NCBI RefSeq assembly: GCF_905397375.1
Contig: NZ_CAJPVG010000001.1
Coordinates: 1-64,000 of the forward strand
Source of the DNA: Ralstonia mannitolilytica
GTDB lineage: Bacteria > Pseudomonadota > Gammaproteobacteria > Burkholderiales > Burkholderiaceae
Direction: 5' to 3'
DNA: 64,000 bases
In this document: positions 41,100 to 49,609 of the stretch, piece after piece
Layout: each line of letters begins with the position of its first letter
Numbering within the stretch: the stretch's first letter is position 1
Program-made: the position numbers and the translations under genes
The notes under the pieces: generated by a model
Seen by the model: only the letters and a program-made list of their open reading frames with translations
Told to the model about the DNA's origin: nothing
The model's database searches: none

Positions 41100-42098
41100 T
41101 CAACCTCCTCCTGCGACGTGTTTCAGGCTGCGCATCACGCCCATGAACCCTGGGCCGGCGGTGATGATGAGCAGCGCCGGCAGCAGCGTCATGACCATCA
41201 CCGCGGTCATCTTGACGGTCAGCTTGCCGATGCGCTCTTTCATGCGCGCGCGGCGGTTTTCCTGCAGGCGCAGGCCGAACTGCCGCAGCGGCTCCTGCAC
41301 CGCGCCGCCAAAGCGGTCCACCTGCGTGAGCAGCGTGATCAGCCCCTTCAGGTCTTCGTTGTCGAACAGGCGGGCGATGCGCAGCAGCGTCTGCTCGCGC
41401 GGGCGGCCCGAGGCGAACTGCTGGTTGGCCCGGCCAAACTCGCCGGCCAGCACGGGCAGCATCCCGGGAAATTCATTGGCGATGACCTGCAGGCTCTGGT
41501 CGATCGACAGCCCCACCCCCTGCAGCAGGCGCAGCATGTCCACCATCACCGGCATCTCTTCGTCGACGCGCCGCCGGCGGTCCTGCGAGCGATGCTTGAG
41601 GTACCACTTGGGCGCGAGGTACCCGATGGCGAAACCCATGAACGCCCAGAGCAGCGCCTTGCCCCCCGTTGCGGCCAGCACGAAGCCCACTATGGCCAGT
41701 AGCGGCGGCAGCACGATGCGCAGACCGCCGAACACGGTGCGCGCGTGTTCGCCGTAAAAGCCGCATTCCTCCAGCAGCTTGCTGTCTTCCTCAGTGAGGA
41801 TGCGCTGGCCCAGCGGCGTGTCGATCCAGCGCTGGCCGACCCTGGCGATCTGCTGCTGCAGTTGGCGCGCCTCGCGCACGCCGTGCGCCGGTACCTTGGT
41901 GGCAGGCGCTGCCGGCACAGCCGGGGCCGCCGGCGCGGGTGCCGCGCCTGCTGCTGCCGCCCGTACATTGGACAACGCTGAATCAAGCTTGCGCACGCTG
42001 CGCTGGCGCATCAGCACGGCGCGAACCGCGATGCCGCCCAGCAACAGCAACCCCGCCGCCGCCGCGGTCAGGCTCAGGGTGAGAAACACGTCATCCAT
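41100..42098 (-). CDS. tadC: TadC, inner-membrane platform protein
   Basis: A 332-residue integral membrane protein of the GspF/T2SF family. One N-terminal span (TLSLTAAAAGLLLLGGIAVR), a cytoplasmic T2SF part (MVDMLRLLQGVGLSIDQSLQ, RFGGAVQEPLRQFGLRLQEN) and spans near the centre and C-terminus (AVMVMTLLPALLIITAGPGF). The ATG at 42098 gives a normal start, 8 bases behind tadB. TadB and TadC form the platform on which the ATPase TadA acts. Confidence 0.88.
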   Translation of the reverse strand: MDDVFLTLSLTAAAAGLLLLGGIAVRAVLMRQRSVRKLDSALSNVRAAAAGAAPAPAAPAVPAAPATKVPAHGVREARQLQQQIARVGQRWIDTPLGQRILTEEDSKLLEECGFYGEHARTVFGGLRIVLPPLLAIVGFVLAATGGKALLWAFMGFAIGYLAPKWYLKHRSQDRRRRVDEEMPVMVDMLRLLQGVGLSIDQSLQVIANEFPGMLPVLAGEFGRANQQFASGRPREQTLLRIARLFDNEDLKGLITLLTQVDRFGGAVQEPLRQFGLRLQENRRARMKERIGKLTVKMTAVMVMTLLPALLIITAGPGFMGVMRSLKHVAGGG

Positions 42099-42106
42099 GC
42101 CTGCTC

Positions 42107-43030
42107 CTAGACCGACTTGGCCAGCTTCGCCAACGCCAGTCCTCCGATGACCTCGAGCCCGAACGCCGCCATGATCAGCATCTGACCCACGGGATCGCGC
42201 CACATCGACATCACGTAGTTCGCGTTGAACATGACGATCAGGCCGCCCACCACCACGGGCAGCAGACCCAGGATCCAGGCCGACAGGCGCGTCTCGGCCG
42301 ACAGCGCGAGCAGTTCGCGCTGGGCCTGCTGCCGGTCGCGCATGAAGGCCGCGGTGCGCTCCATCACGATGTCGGCGCGACCGCCATAGCGCAGCGACAG
42401 CCGCAGCACGGAGGCGAGCAGCACCAGTTCGGTCACGCGGTACTGCTGACCGACCGCCAGCACGGCGGCATCCAGATCCTTGCCGGCCCGCTGCATCTGC
42501 GTGGTGGAAACGAGGCAGTTGCGCAGCGGCGGCTCGGTGTTGGCGCTGGCGGCCTGGAAGGCGGCCGGCACAGCGCTGCCGATGCTCATCAGCCTTACCA
42601 CGCCGTCGAGGAATCCCGGCAGCTGCTGTAACAGCCGCTCATTGATGCGCCGCGTGCGGTTCCAGAACCAGAACACGGCGATGAGCGCGTACAGCGCGAG
42701 CGCCATCACGGCCGAAAGTACGCCCGATGCCGCCCAAGCAACGAGCGCGAACACCAGCGCCGGCCCAATCAGCAGCATGTAGAAGCGCCGGGTGGGCTCG
42801 ATGTCTGCGCGGCGCAGCGCATCGTTCCAGGCGCGGTGCAGCGAATCCGGCACGCTGGCCGGCACGGCTTCGGCATTCGACTGATAGCGGGCGTTGATCT
42901 GCTCGGTCTGCACGCGCACGAACGCGCGCGACGCCTCGCGTTCGCGGCGGCGCGCAGCCTCGGACCACAGCATCAGCGCGCCGCCCACGAAGGCCAGCGC
43001 CAGGCAGCCGAACCAGAGCGCCTCAGACAT
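42107..43030 (-). CDS. tadB: TadB, inner-membrane platform protein
   Basis: A 307-residue protein, second copy of the T2SF fold in the operon. An N-terminal span (LALAFVGGALMLWS), paired spans near 90-125, the T2SF part (LPGFLDGVVRLMSIGSAVPA, LSLRYGGRADIVMERTAAFM) and a C-terminal span pair (LSAWILGLLPVVVGGLIVMF). Its ATG at 43030 overlaps the tadA stop by 8 bases. It works with TadC in pilus extrusion. Confidence 0.88.
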   Translation of the reverse strand: MSEALWFGCLALAFVGGALMLWSEAARRREREASRAFVRVQTEQINARYQSNAEAVPASVPDSLHRAWNDALRRADIEPTRRFYMLLIGPALVFALVAWAASGVLSAVMALALYALIAVFWFWNRTRRINERLLQQLPGFLDGVVRLMSIGSAVPAAFQAASANTEPPLRNCLVSTTQMQRAGKDLDAAVLAVGQQYRVTELVLLASVLRLSLRYGGRADIVMERTAAFMRDRQQAQRELLALSAETRLSAWILGLLPVVVGGLIVMFNANYVMSMWRDPVGQMLIMAAFGLEVIGGLALAKLAKSV

Positions 43031-44396
43031 GGAACCGGCCTCCGCCGCCGAATCCGCCCCCCATCCCGCCACCCATGCCGCCCATCGCGCCGCCTTCCAG
43101 GCCACCGTTGCGCAGGCGCGCCAGCTTGGGCGAATGCGGCTGCAGGCCGAGCGCGGTCCAGCGGTCGATCTCCTCACCGTCGGGGCCGACATAGGGCTCG
43201 TAGCGGTACAGCTCCTGTGTGGAGATGATGTTGTCGCCCAGTCCCGTCACTTCGGTAATCGACAGGATGCGCCGCTTGCCGTTGGACAGCCGCCCGATCT
43301 GCACGATGAAGTCGATTGCGTTGGTGATCTGCCGGCGCAAGCTGATTTCGCTGCCCTGGAAGCCTGCGAAGCCCGCGAGCATCTCGAGCCGGTATAGGCA
43401 CTCGCGCGGGCTGCTGGCGTGGATGGTGCCCATCGAGCCATCGTGCCCGGTGCTCATGGCCTGCAGCATTTCGAGCACTTCGCCGCCGCGCACTTCGCCC
43501 ACGATGATGCGGTCCGGGCGCATGCGCAGGCTGTTGCGCAGCAATTCGCGGATCGTCACCGCGCCGGTGCCCTCAAAACCGCCGGGCCGGCTCTCCAGAC
43601 GCACCACGTGCGGGTGGTTGAGCGACAGCTCGGCCGTGTCTTCGATGGTGATGACGCGCTCCGAGGTCGGAATGTGATACGCCATCGCATTGAGCAGCGA
43701 TGTCTTGCCCGAACTCGTCCCGCCGCTCACGAGAATGTTGCAGCGTGCCTGCACGGCGGCCTCCAGCAGCGCGCCGATCTCGGGGCTCATGGTGCCCAGG
43801 CCGAGCAGGTCATCGGGCTTGAGCGGATCCTTGCGGAACTTGCGGATCGACACCACGGGCCCTTCGAGCGCCAGCGGCGGAATGACCACGTTGATGCGGC
43901 CGCCGTCGGGCAGGCGCGCGTCGACCATCGGGTTCGATTCGTCGAGCCGCCGACCGATCGGGGCGAGGATGCGGCGCACGATGCGCAGCAGGTGGTTGTT
44001 GTCGGCAAAGCGCACCGGAATGCGCTCGAGCACGCCGTGCCGCGACACGTACACATCCAGATGCCCGTTCACGAGAATGTCTTCCACGGCCGGGTCGGCA
44101 AGCAGATCCTCGATCGGGCCGAAGCCGGCCAGCTCCTTGGTGAGCGCCTCTGCAATCTGGCGCACTTCCGTCTCGTTGACGGGAATGCGGCGCACGCGGG
44201 TGAAGCCCTCCACCTCCAGATCGACAAAGCGCTGGATGGCGGTGCGCGACCAGCGCCCGAACTCGGCACCGAGCTCTTCGATGCGCGTGAGTAGATGCTC
44301 GTGCGCGGCTTCCTTGATGTCCTGGAACGCCTGCGAGACGGCAAACGCGCCGTGGCCGGCGTCCGTCTGGTTGGAGAACTCGATGGGTTGTGTCAT
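43023..44396 (-). CDS. tadA: TadA (CpaF), pilus assembly ATPase
   Basis: A 457-residue hexameric secretion ATPase of the GspE/VirB11 superfamily. The N-terminal domain (GFGPIEDLLADPAVEDILVN) is typical of CpaF. Walker A is GGTSSGKTS (225-233), followed by an Asp box (VITIEDTAELSLNHPHVVRL), Walker B (PDRIIVGEVRGGEVLEMLQA) and His box (STGHDGSMGTIHASSPRECL). An unusual C-terminal tail of Gly-Met repeats (GGMGGGMGGGFGGGG) closes the protein. It powers polymerisation of the Flp pilin. Its start overlaps the tadZ stop by four bases. Confidence 0.93.
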   Translation of the reverse strand: MTQPIEFSNQTDAGHGAFAVSQAFQDIKEAAHEHLLTRIEELGAEFGRWSRTAIQRFVDLEVEGFTRVRRIPVNETEVRQIAEALTKELAGFGPIEDLLADPAVEDILVNGHLDVYVSRHGVLERIPVRFADNNHLLRIVRRILAPIGRRLDESNPMVDARLPDGGRINVVIPPLALEGPVVSIRKFRKDPLKPDDLLGLGTMSPEIGALLEAAVQARCNILVSGGTSSGKTSLLNAMAYHIPTSERVITIEDTAELSLNHPHVVRLESRPGGFEGTGAVTIRELLRNSLRMRPDRIIVGEVRGGEVLEMLQAMSTGHDGSMGTIHASSPRECLYRLEMLAGFAGFQGSEISLRRQITNAIDFIVQIGRLSNGKRRILSITEVTGLGDNIISTQELYRYEPYVGPDGEEIDRWTALGLQPHSPKLARLRNGGLEGGAMGGMGGGMGGGFGGGGRFHV

Positions 44397-45721
44397 GTCG
44401 CGTTCCGTCCGGTGGTACCGATATCCAGTTCAGTGGCCTCTGCCGCTTTGCGCCGGAAGCGACTGCCCAGGCGCGCGCCGAGCCCGGTCACCCAGTTCTG
44501 CACGCCCGTGGCGCGTTCGCCCTGCTCGGCGTAGCCCAGCGTTTGCGCGATGCCCGCGAGGGCGCGCACATACGCATCGCCCGGGTGGCTCTCGGCCAGC
44601 GTCGCGCCCTGGTTGGACGCAATCACCAGGGCCTCGCGCCGGTTGGGCACGGTCAGCACCGAGGGAATCTCCAGCCGCTCGGCAATCTGCGCCGCATCCA
44701 ACGACAGGCGTGTGTCGAATTTCGAGATGGTCAGGTGCAGGTGGTCGCGGTCGATCTCGCGCTTCTTGAGCTCCTGCATCAGCTCCGCCGCCGAGACGAT
44801 CGCGCCCACGCTCTGCTCGGCCACCAGCATCACGTCATCGGCCGCCTTGACGAGCTGCGCGATGAAATCAATGGTGCTGAAGCCGCCCAGGTCCACGACC
44901 TGCAGGTCGAAGAAGGTGCGCAGCCGGTTCAGCAGCCCGAGCGCCTCCGAAAACGAGATGTCGCGCATCTCCGCCAGCGAAACCGGCAGCGGCAGCACGG
45001 CGAGCCCGCTCGGGTGACGCGACAGCGCCGTCTGCACGAACACCTGGTCAAAGCGGCGCAGGTTGCGCACCGCCTCAACAAAATGGAAATGCGCATGCAC
45101 GTTCAGGTACAGCGCGCCATCGCGCAGCGGCTGGCCGAGGTCGAGCAGCATCACGTCGCTGGCCGACGTGCGCCGCACGAGCGTGGCGAGGTTCGTCGCC
45201 AGTGTGGTCGTCCCCACGCCCGGGCGCGCCCCGAGGATGGCCAGCACTCGCCCGCGCCTCGTGGGCTCGGCGGACGCGCGCTCGGCCAGCAGGCGGCGCA
45301 CCACACGCACTGCCTCGGCCGGGGCGCCGTCCACGTCGATGAAGTCCTTCACGCCTGCGCGCAACGCGGCCAGCATCGCGCGCCCGTCGCTGGCCGAGCC
45401 GACGGCCACAAGCGGCAGCCCCGGATACAGCTGCGTCAGTTGCGCCACCAGCTGCGTGGCCTCGCTGATGGCGTCGGTGCCTTCGCCGAGCTTCTGGTCC
45501 TGCTCGGGCGCGGCCGCGGAGTCCGGTGAAGAGGCGAAGCGCACGAACACCACTTCGGGATTGACGGCGGCAATCTGCTCGAGAAAGCCGTCGGGCCCGC
45601 TGGTCTGCGCCACCAGCACGCCGAGCTCGCGGATGGCGCCCGCCAGCCAGCGGTGGGCCGCTGCCGATTGCGCGTCGCCCTGGGCGCCGTAGGTGCCGCC
45701 ATGCAGGAGAAAGTAATCCAT
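44393..45721 (-). CDS. tadZ: TadZ (CpaE), polar localisation protein
   Basis: A 442-residue ParA/MinD-like protein with an N-terminal receiver-like part (residues 1-140) and an ATPase-like domain. The P-loop is atypical: ARPGVGTTTLATNLA lacks the Lys residues of the deviant Walker A, as is frequent in TadZ. Other marks are DVMLLDLGQPLRDGALYLNV and DLQVVDLGGFSTIDFIAQLV. It directs the Tad machine to the cell pole. It lies 15 bases behind the secretin gene and overlaps tadA. Confidence 0.87.
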   Translation of the reverse strand: MDYFLLHGGTYGAQGDAQSAAAHRWLAGAIRELGVLVAQTSGPDGFLEQIAAVNPEVVFVRFASSPDSAAAPEQDQKLGEGTDAISEATQLVAQLTQLYPGLPLVAVGSASDGRAMLAALRAGVKDFIDVDGAPAEAVRVVRRLLAERASAEPTRRGRVLAILGARPGVGTTTLATNLATLVRRTSASDVMLLDLGQPLRDGALYLNVHAHFHFVEAVRNLRRFDQVFVQTALSRHPSGLAVLPLPVSLAEMRDISFSEALGLLNRLRTFFDLQVVDLGGFSTIDFIAQLVKAADDVMLVAEQSVGAIVSAAELMQELKKREIDRDHLHLTISKFDTRLSLDAAQIAERLEIPSVLTVPNRREALVIASNQGATLAESHPGDAYVRALAGIAQTLGYAEQGERATGVQNWVTGLGARLGSRFRRKAAEATELDIGTTGRNAT

Positions 45722-45736
45722 GCCCGCCCCTGCCCT

Positions 45737-47101
45737 TTACCGCGAGAAACCCGGCATGGTGGCCGGATCGGCAATGCCGAGCGCAAACGGCCGCCACACC
45801 GGCGCGCCCGCGCCGTCGCGGTCCTGCCCGTTGGACTGGCCCGGCAGCATCTTGTCGATGGGCGCATTGCGGGCCATCGGCTTGACGAGGTGCGGCGTGA
45901 CGACGATCACCAGCTCGCGCTCCTCCTGGTTGTAGTTCAGGCGCTTGAAGAAGGTGCCGATGACGGGCAGATCGCCCAGGAACGGCACCTTGTCGAGGTT
46001 CGACAGCGTCGAGCGGCTCACCAGCCCGCCGATGACGAAGCTCTCGCCGTCGCCCAGCTCGACCACGGTGTCGGCGCGCCGCGTGACGATGGCCGGCACG
46101 GTGGCGCCATTGAGCGTGATGCCGCGGCTGAAGTCGAGGTCGCTCGCCTCCGGGGCGACTTTGAGGGCGATGCGATTTTCCGACAGGATGGTCGGCGACA
46201 CCGTGAGCCCGATGCCGAACGGCTTGTATTCGATGGTGGTGGTGCCGAGCGCCTGCGGCACCGGGATCGGGATCTCGCCGCCGGCCAGGAAGTTCGCGCT
46301 CTGCCCCGACAGTGCCACCAGGCTCGGTTCGGCCAGCACGCGCGCCATGCCGTTGGACTCGAGCAGGCTCAGGTCCGTAAAGATGCCCTTGCTTCCCCAC
46401 GACAGGAGCAGGTTGAACGCCGAACTGATCGGCATGGTCGATTCGGTCGACAGGCCGTTGGCGTCGACGGTGTACTTGGTCAGCGAAGACGGCGCAAACG
46501 TGCGGAAATCGAACCCGCCGCGCTTGCGGCCAAAGGTGAAGCCCGCCTCCTTGAGCACCGTCTTGCTGAACTCGACCACGCGCACGTCGACCTGCACCGT
46601 CCCCGGAATGCCCAGAGACGTGGTGTCGACCACATTGCCGCCCTTGGCCTTTTCCGCGCCCGTGGCCGCGGCACCGGCGCGGTGGGCCCGGGCGAGCCCA
46701 TACACGTCTTTCGGCTGGCCCGACACGACAGCCGTATTGCCCTGCACGCTGACGCTCGGGTCGCCCGCCACGGGCTCCGCGGCATCCACCTGCACGTTGT
46801 ACGTGATGGCGGCCCCGCCCTGCGCCCAGACCATCACGCTGGCGGCGCCGGGCTTCTTGGCGACGATGAGCAGGCTGCTTGCGGCACCTCGCCCCTTGAG
46901 CAGCAGGGCGTCGGCAATGTCCGGATTGCCGATCGCAATGCGCTCGAGCGGCTTGCCGAGGCGGATCTCGCGCTGGCTGCCGGCCAGCAGATGCAACGTC
47001 TGCCCGGCGGGCGCCGTTTCGGCAAATGCGGTCGATGCCAGCACCGCGCAGCCCAACACAACCGCGCCCATCCAACCGCGAACCACGACGGCTTCAGTCA
47101 T
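45737..47101 (-). CDS. rcpA: RcpA (CpaC), Tad pilus secretin
   Basis: A 454-residue outer-membrane secretin with signal peptide (VLGCAVLASTAFAETAPA), a BON/pilus N-domain (LHLLAGSQREIRLGKPLERI, AIGNPDIADALLLKGRGAAS) and the secretin core (LLESNGMARVLAEPSLVALS, ANFLAGGEIPIPVPQALGTT, IEYKPFGIGLTVSPTILSEN). It forms the multimeric gate through which the Flp fibre leaves the cell. The ATG at 47101 overlaps the rcpC stop by 8 bases. Upstream frame to 47140 would start inside rcpC. Confidence 0.9.
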   Translation of the reverse strand: MTEAVVVRGWMGAVVLGCAVLASTAFAETAPAGQTLHLLAGSQREIRLGKPLERIAIGNPDIADALLLKGRGAASSLLIVAKKPGAASVMVWAQGGAAITYNVQVDAAEPVAGDPSVSVQGNTAVVSGQPKDVYGLARAHRAGAAATGAEKAKGGNVVDTTSLGIPGTVQVDVRVVEFSKTVLKEAGFTFGRKRGGFDFRTFAPSSLTKYTVDANGLSTESTMPISSAFNLLLSWGSKGIFTDLSLLESNGMARVLAEPSLVALSGQSANFLAGGEIPIPVPQALGTTTIEYKPFGIGLTVSPTILSENRIALKVAPEASDLDFSRGITLNGATVPAIVTRRADTVVELGDGESFVIGGLVSRSTLSNLDKVPFLGDLPVIGTFFKRLNYNQEERELVIVVTPHLVKPMARNAPIDKMLPGQSNGQDRDGAGAPVWRPFALGIADPATMPGFSR

Positions 47102-48017
47102 GTTGCTCCTCACGTTTTCCTGCGCGGATGATCTCGACACCGCCTGTGCTGGTGCGCACGGTGGCGCTGCGCACCGCGGCCGCGAGCGGCAGCGCCGGCA
47201 TGGGGGCAGCGGCCAGGCGGCGCGGCTCGCCGGTCAGGTTGCTGATCGATACGCCGGTCTGTGCGACGTCCATCGGGTTGCGGTTGGCGGCCGCCAGCAC
47301 CGCTGCATCCTGCGGCTTGACGGTGGGCTCGGCATCATCGGCGGGATTGCGCAGCGCCAGCAGCAGCCGGCCGGACTGATGCGCCATCGCGAGCTGGCTG
47401 ACGGCCTCCACCGGCACGGACAGCACGGCCGTCTTGGCGGGTTCCACCTTGCGCGACATCGCGCCGCCGTCCTGCACTTTCTGCGGGGGCTCGTTGACTG
47501 CCACCGCGCCGAAGGCCAGCACGCGCAGATGCGGCAACAGCAGCTTGGCGCGGCTGCCGTCGATCTCCTGGCCGTCGCGGCGCATGACGAGGAAGACATC
47601 GACGTAGTCGCCCGGCTCCACGCGGTTGCCCACGCCGATCACCTCATCCACCGTGATGGCCACCGCGCGCTGCCCGGGTGTGACCTGCAGCGCCAGCCCC
47701 GACGACAGTTGCGAGCCGATCAACGGCACGCCCATGCCCAGCGCGACGATCGGTTCGCGGCCGATCACCTTGCCCACGTCGGAGAACCCGTCCGCCGGAT
47801 TGATGGGCAGCATCTCCACGGCCACGGCATTGGCGGCAATGGGCTTGCCGGCCTCGAGCGGCTTGGTGGTCACGACCACCGGATACAGTGTCTTGCCGTT
47901 CTCGCGCACGGTGGCGGGCGCAGGCGGCTTGTGTGCACTGCGCCAGGCCACGGCACCCAGGACAGCGGCCAGCACCAAGAGCGCGGCGGCGAAGATCTGG
48001 AGATGTTTGCTGGTCAT
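47094..48017 (-). CDS. rcpC: RcpC (CpaB), SAF-domain pilus assembly protein
   Basis: A 307-residue protein with an N-terminal membrane anchor (LQIFAAALLVLAAVLGAVAW), a SAF/CpaB domain (VVVTTKPLEAGKPIAANAVA, VEMLPINPADGFSDVGKVIG, RAVAITVDEVIGVGNRVEPG) and DYVDVFLVMRRDG. RcpC modulates the secretin and in some species pilin glycosylation. The ATG at 48017 gives the expected N-terminus. It follows tadE by about 50 bases. Confidence 0.88.
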   Translation of the reverse strand: MTSKHLQIFAAALLVLAAVLGAVAWRSAHKPPAPATVRENGKTLYPVVVTTKPLEAGKPIAANAVAVEMLPINPADGFSDVGKVIGREPIVALGMGVPLIGSQLSSGLALQVTPGQRAVAITVDEVIGVGNRVEPGDYVDVFLVMRRDGQEIDGSRAKLLLPHLRVLAFGAVAVNEPPQKVQDGGAMSRKVEPAKTAVLSVPVEAVSQLAMAHQSGRLLLALRNPADDAEPTVKPQDAAVLAAANRNPMDVAQTGVSISNLTGEPRRLAAAPMPALPLAAAVRSATVRTSTGGVEIIRAGKREEQHD

Positions 48018-48066
48018 CGGAGCGGTCTGTCGATACGGTCGAGGGGAGCGGTGGGGGCCATGGCGC

Positions 48067-48561
48067 CTACGTATTCGGAACGAGCTGCACCACGGCCGAA
48101 CCCGTGAGCGCATCGGGCAGCGGCAGCAGCGGAATGGCGGGCAGCAGCGGGCTGGCGCCGGTCGTCACCGGCAGCGTGAGCACCACGTTCAGGCATTGCA
48201 TGCTCGCCATGGTCGGACACGTGACCAGCGGCGTGGCGCTCTGGTTGGTCTTGACCTGCGCGCTGATGAAGGACGGCAGCGCGGCATTGGCAGCCGTATA
48301 GGCCGCGGCCACGCGCTGGGGGTTCGAAGGCTGATAGCGCAGCGCGGCGCGGGCTCCTTCTTCTGCGGCGAGCGTCAGCACCTGCTGCATGGCAAAGATG
48401 AGCCCGTAGTACGTGATGCCCAGCATCAGCGTGAGCAACAACGGAAGCACCACGGCAAATTCGATGGAGACTGCGCCAGTGCGGTCTCTTCGGCAATGCG
48501 GGCGACGCCCGCCGCCCCGGCGCGCCCGCTCGCGCGCCTGTTCCCGTTGCTTGATCGGCAT
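48067..48561 (-). CDS. tadE: TadE-like minor pseudopilin
   Basis: A 164-residue protein with a long basic N-terminus (MPIKQREQARERARRGGGRR) before the pilin-like segment GAVSIEFAVVLPLLLTLMLG, which has the conserved Glu at +5 of the prepilin cleavage site. The mature part has two Cys (VTCPTMASMQCLN) likely joined by a disulfide. TadE is processed by the prepilin peptidase and belongs to the pilus base. It lies between tadV and rcpC. Confidence 0.85.
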   Translation of the reverse strand: MPIKQREQARERARRGGGRRPHCRRDRTGAVSIEFAVVLPLLLTLMLGITYYGLIFAMQQVLTLAAEEGARAALRYQPSNPQRVAAAYTAANAALPSFISAQVKTNQSATPLVTCPTMASMQCLNVVLTLPVTTGASPLLPAIPLLPLPDALTGSAVVQLVPNT

Positions 48562-48659
48562 GGCCGATTCCCCTCTATGCGATGGCCGCTTTCGCGCGAC
48601 TCTTGGTGAATCCTGTCTGTACTTTTTGGGGCGCCTCCCGCGCCGCCTTCCCGCGGTGT

Positions 48660-49190
48660 TCAGCGATACGTCCACCACGGCAGGCATAACAATCCGACGG
48701 CCATGTACGCCGCATACGGGATGCCGCGCCGGCCGGCCTGCGCGACGTCCCAGCGCGCCAGAGGCGGGCACGCCCGCATGAGCAGCCACGCAGCCGGGCT
48801 CGCCGCATCGACCCGGCGCGCCATGAGGATCAGCAGCGCGTGCAGCCCGGCAAGCACGCTGCCGACCACCCACACCGGCAGCAGCCCATGCCAGCCGCAC
48901 ATCAGCCCGGCCACCGCGAAGAACTTGACATCCCCCGCGCCCATCCAGCGCATGGCATACAGCGGCAGATAGACCGCGAAACCGATGGCTCCGCCCAGCA
49001 GCGCGTCCCGCCAATCCACGGCCAGCGCACGCACCGGCCCCAGCCCGATCAGCGCAGCCGCCAGCGCCAGGCCCGCAAGCACGAGCCAGTTCGGCACCCG
49101 ACGGGCGCGCAGATCAAACCAGATGGCAAAAGCCGAGAAGATTGCGACGGCGGCCCAGCCTGCGGTGTTCGCAAGCTGAGTCCCAACCAT
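48660..49190 (-). CDS. tadV: TadV (CpaA), prepilin peptidase
   Basis: A 176-residue A24-family aspartic protease with about six membrane segments. The two catalytic Asp are visible in FAIWFDLRARRVPNWL and in MGAGDVKFFAVAGL (GxGD motif). It lacks the N-methylase domain of PilD, as usual for Tad systems. It cleaves the leader of Flp and TadE. The ATG at 49190 lies 4 bases after the flp stop, so it is translated together with the pilin. Confidence 0.88.
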   Translation of the reverse strand: MVGTQLANTAGWAAVAIFSAFAIWFDLRARRVPNWLVLAGLALAAALIGLGPVRALAVDWRDALLGGAIGFAVYLPLYAMRWMGAGDVKFFAVAGLMCGWHGLLPVWVVGSVLAGLHALLILMARRVDAASPAAWLLMRACPPLARWDVAQAGRRGIPYAAYMAVGLLCLPWWTYR

Positions 49191-49194
49191 CGGA

Positions 49195-49371
49195 TCAGGA
49201 CGTCGGGGCGACCAGCTTGCCCTTGATGTAGTTGAAGACGCTGTTGAGGTTGGTCCCAACGTTGCCGACCGTGGCCACGATGGCTGCAGCGATCAGACCT
49301 GCCATCAGGCCATATTCGATGGCCGTGGCACCTTGCTCGTCGCGGATGAACTGAAGAATGGCGTGTTTCAT
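49195..49371 (-). CDS. flp: Flp-type pilin (second in the operon)
   Basis: A 58-residue pilin with the leader MKHAILQFIRDEQG, cleavage before ATAIEYGLMAGLIAAAI (Glu at +5), and a hydrophobic helix. The mature product is about 44 residues and ends GKLVAPTS. It lacks cysteines. RBS AGGAGAGA precedes the ATG at 49371. It is a close paralogue of the pilin at 49427-49609. Confidence 0.92.
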   Translation of the reverse strand: MKHAILQFIRDEQGATAIEYGLMAGLIAAAIVATVGNVGTNLNSVFNYIKGKLVAPTS

Positions 49372-49426
49372 GATCTCTCTCCTGCTGTGCACTCGCCCTG
49401 TTGCTACATTCTTGTAGACCGTGGGA

Positions 49427-49609
49427 TCAGCTGCTTGGAACAATCCCGGTGAGCTTGTTGCTGATATAGGTGAGAACGCTGCCCAACTGCGTTCCAACCC
49501 CACCAACATTCGCGACGATCGCCGCTGCGATTAAACCAGCCATCAGGCCATATTCGATCGCGGTGGCACCTTCGTCTTCGCGTAAAAAACGCGTGATGAT
49601 GGCTCTCAT
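49427..49609 (-). CDS. flp: Flp-type pilin (first gene of the tad operon)
   Basis: A 60-residue pilin: leader MRAIITRFLREDEG, cleavage before ATAIEYGLMAGLIAAAI, tail NKLTGIVPSS. It shares nearly the whole helix with the next pilin, but the tail differs (GGVGTQLGSVLTYISNKL versus GNVGTNLNSVFNYIKGKL), so the duplicates may form mixed or alternative fibres. GGGGGTACGGGA precedes the ATG at 49609. The upstream region carries the motif shared with the lipoprotein intergenic region. Confidence 0.92.
   Translation of the reverse strand: MRAIITRFLREDEGATAIEYGLMAGLIAAAIVANVGGVGTQLGSVLTYISNKLTGIVPSS

Noticed and set aside
45653..47131. Forward frame of 492 codons opposite the secretin gene
   Set aside because: Antisense shadow of rcpA; His/Arg-rich product without motifs.
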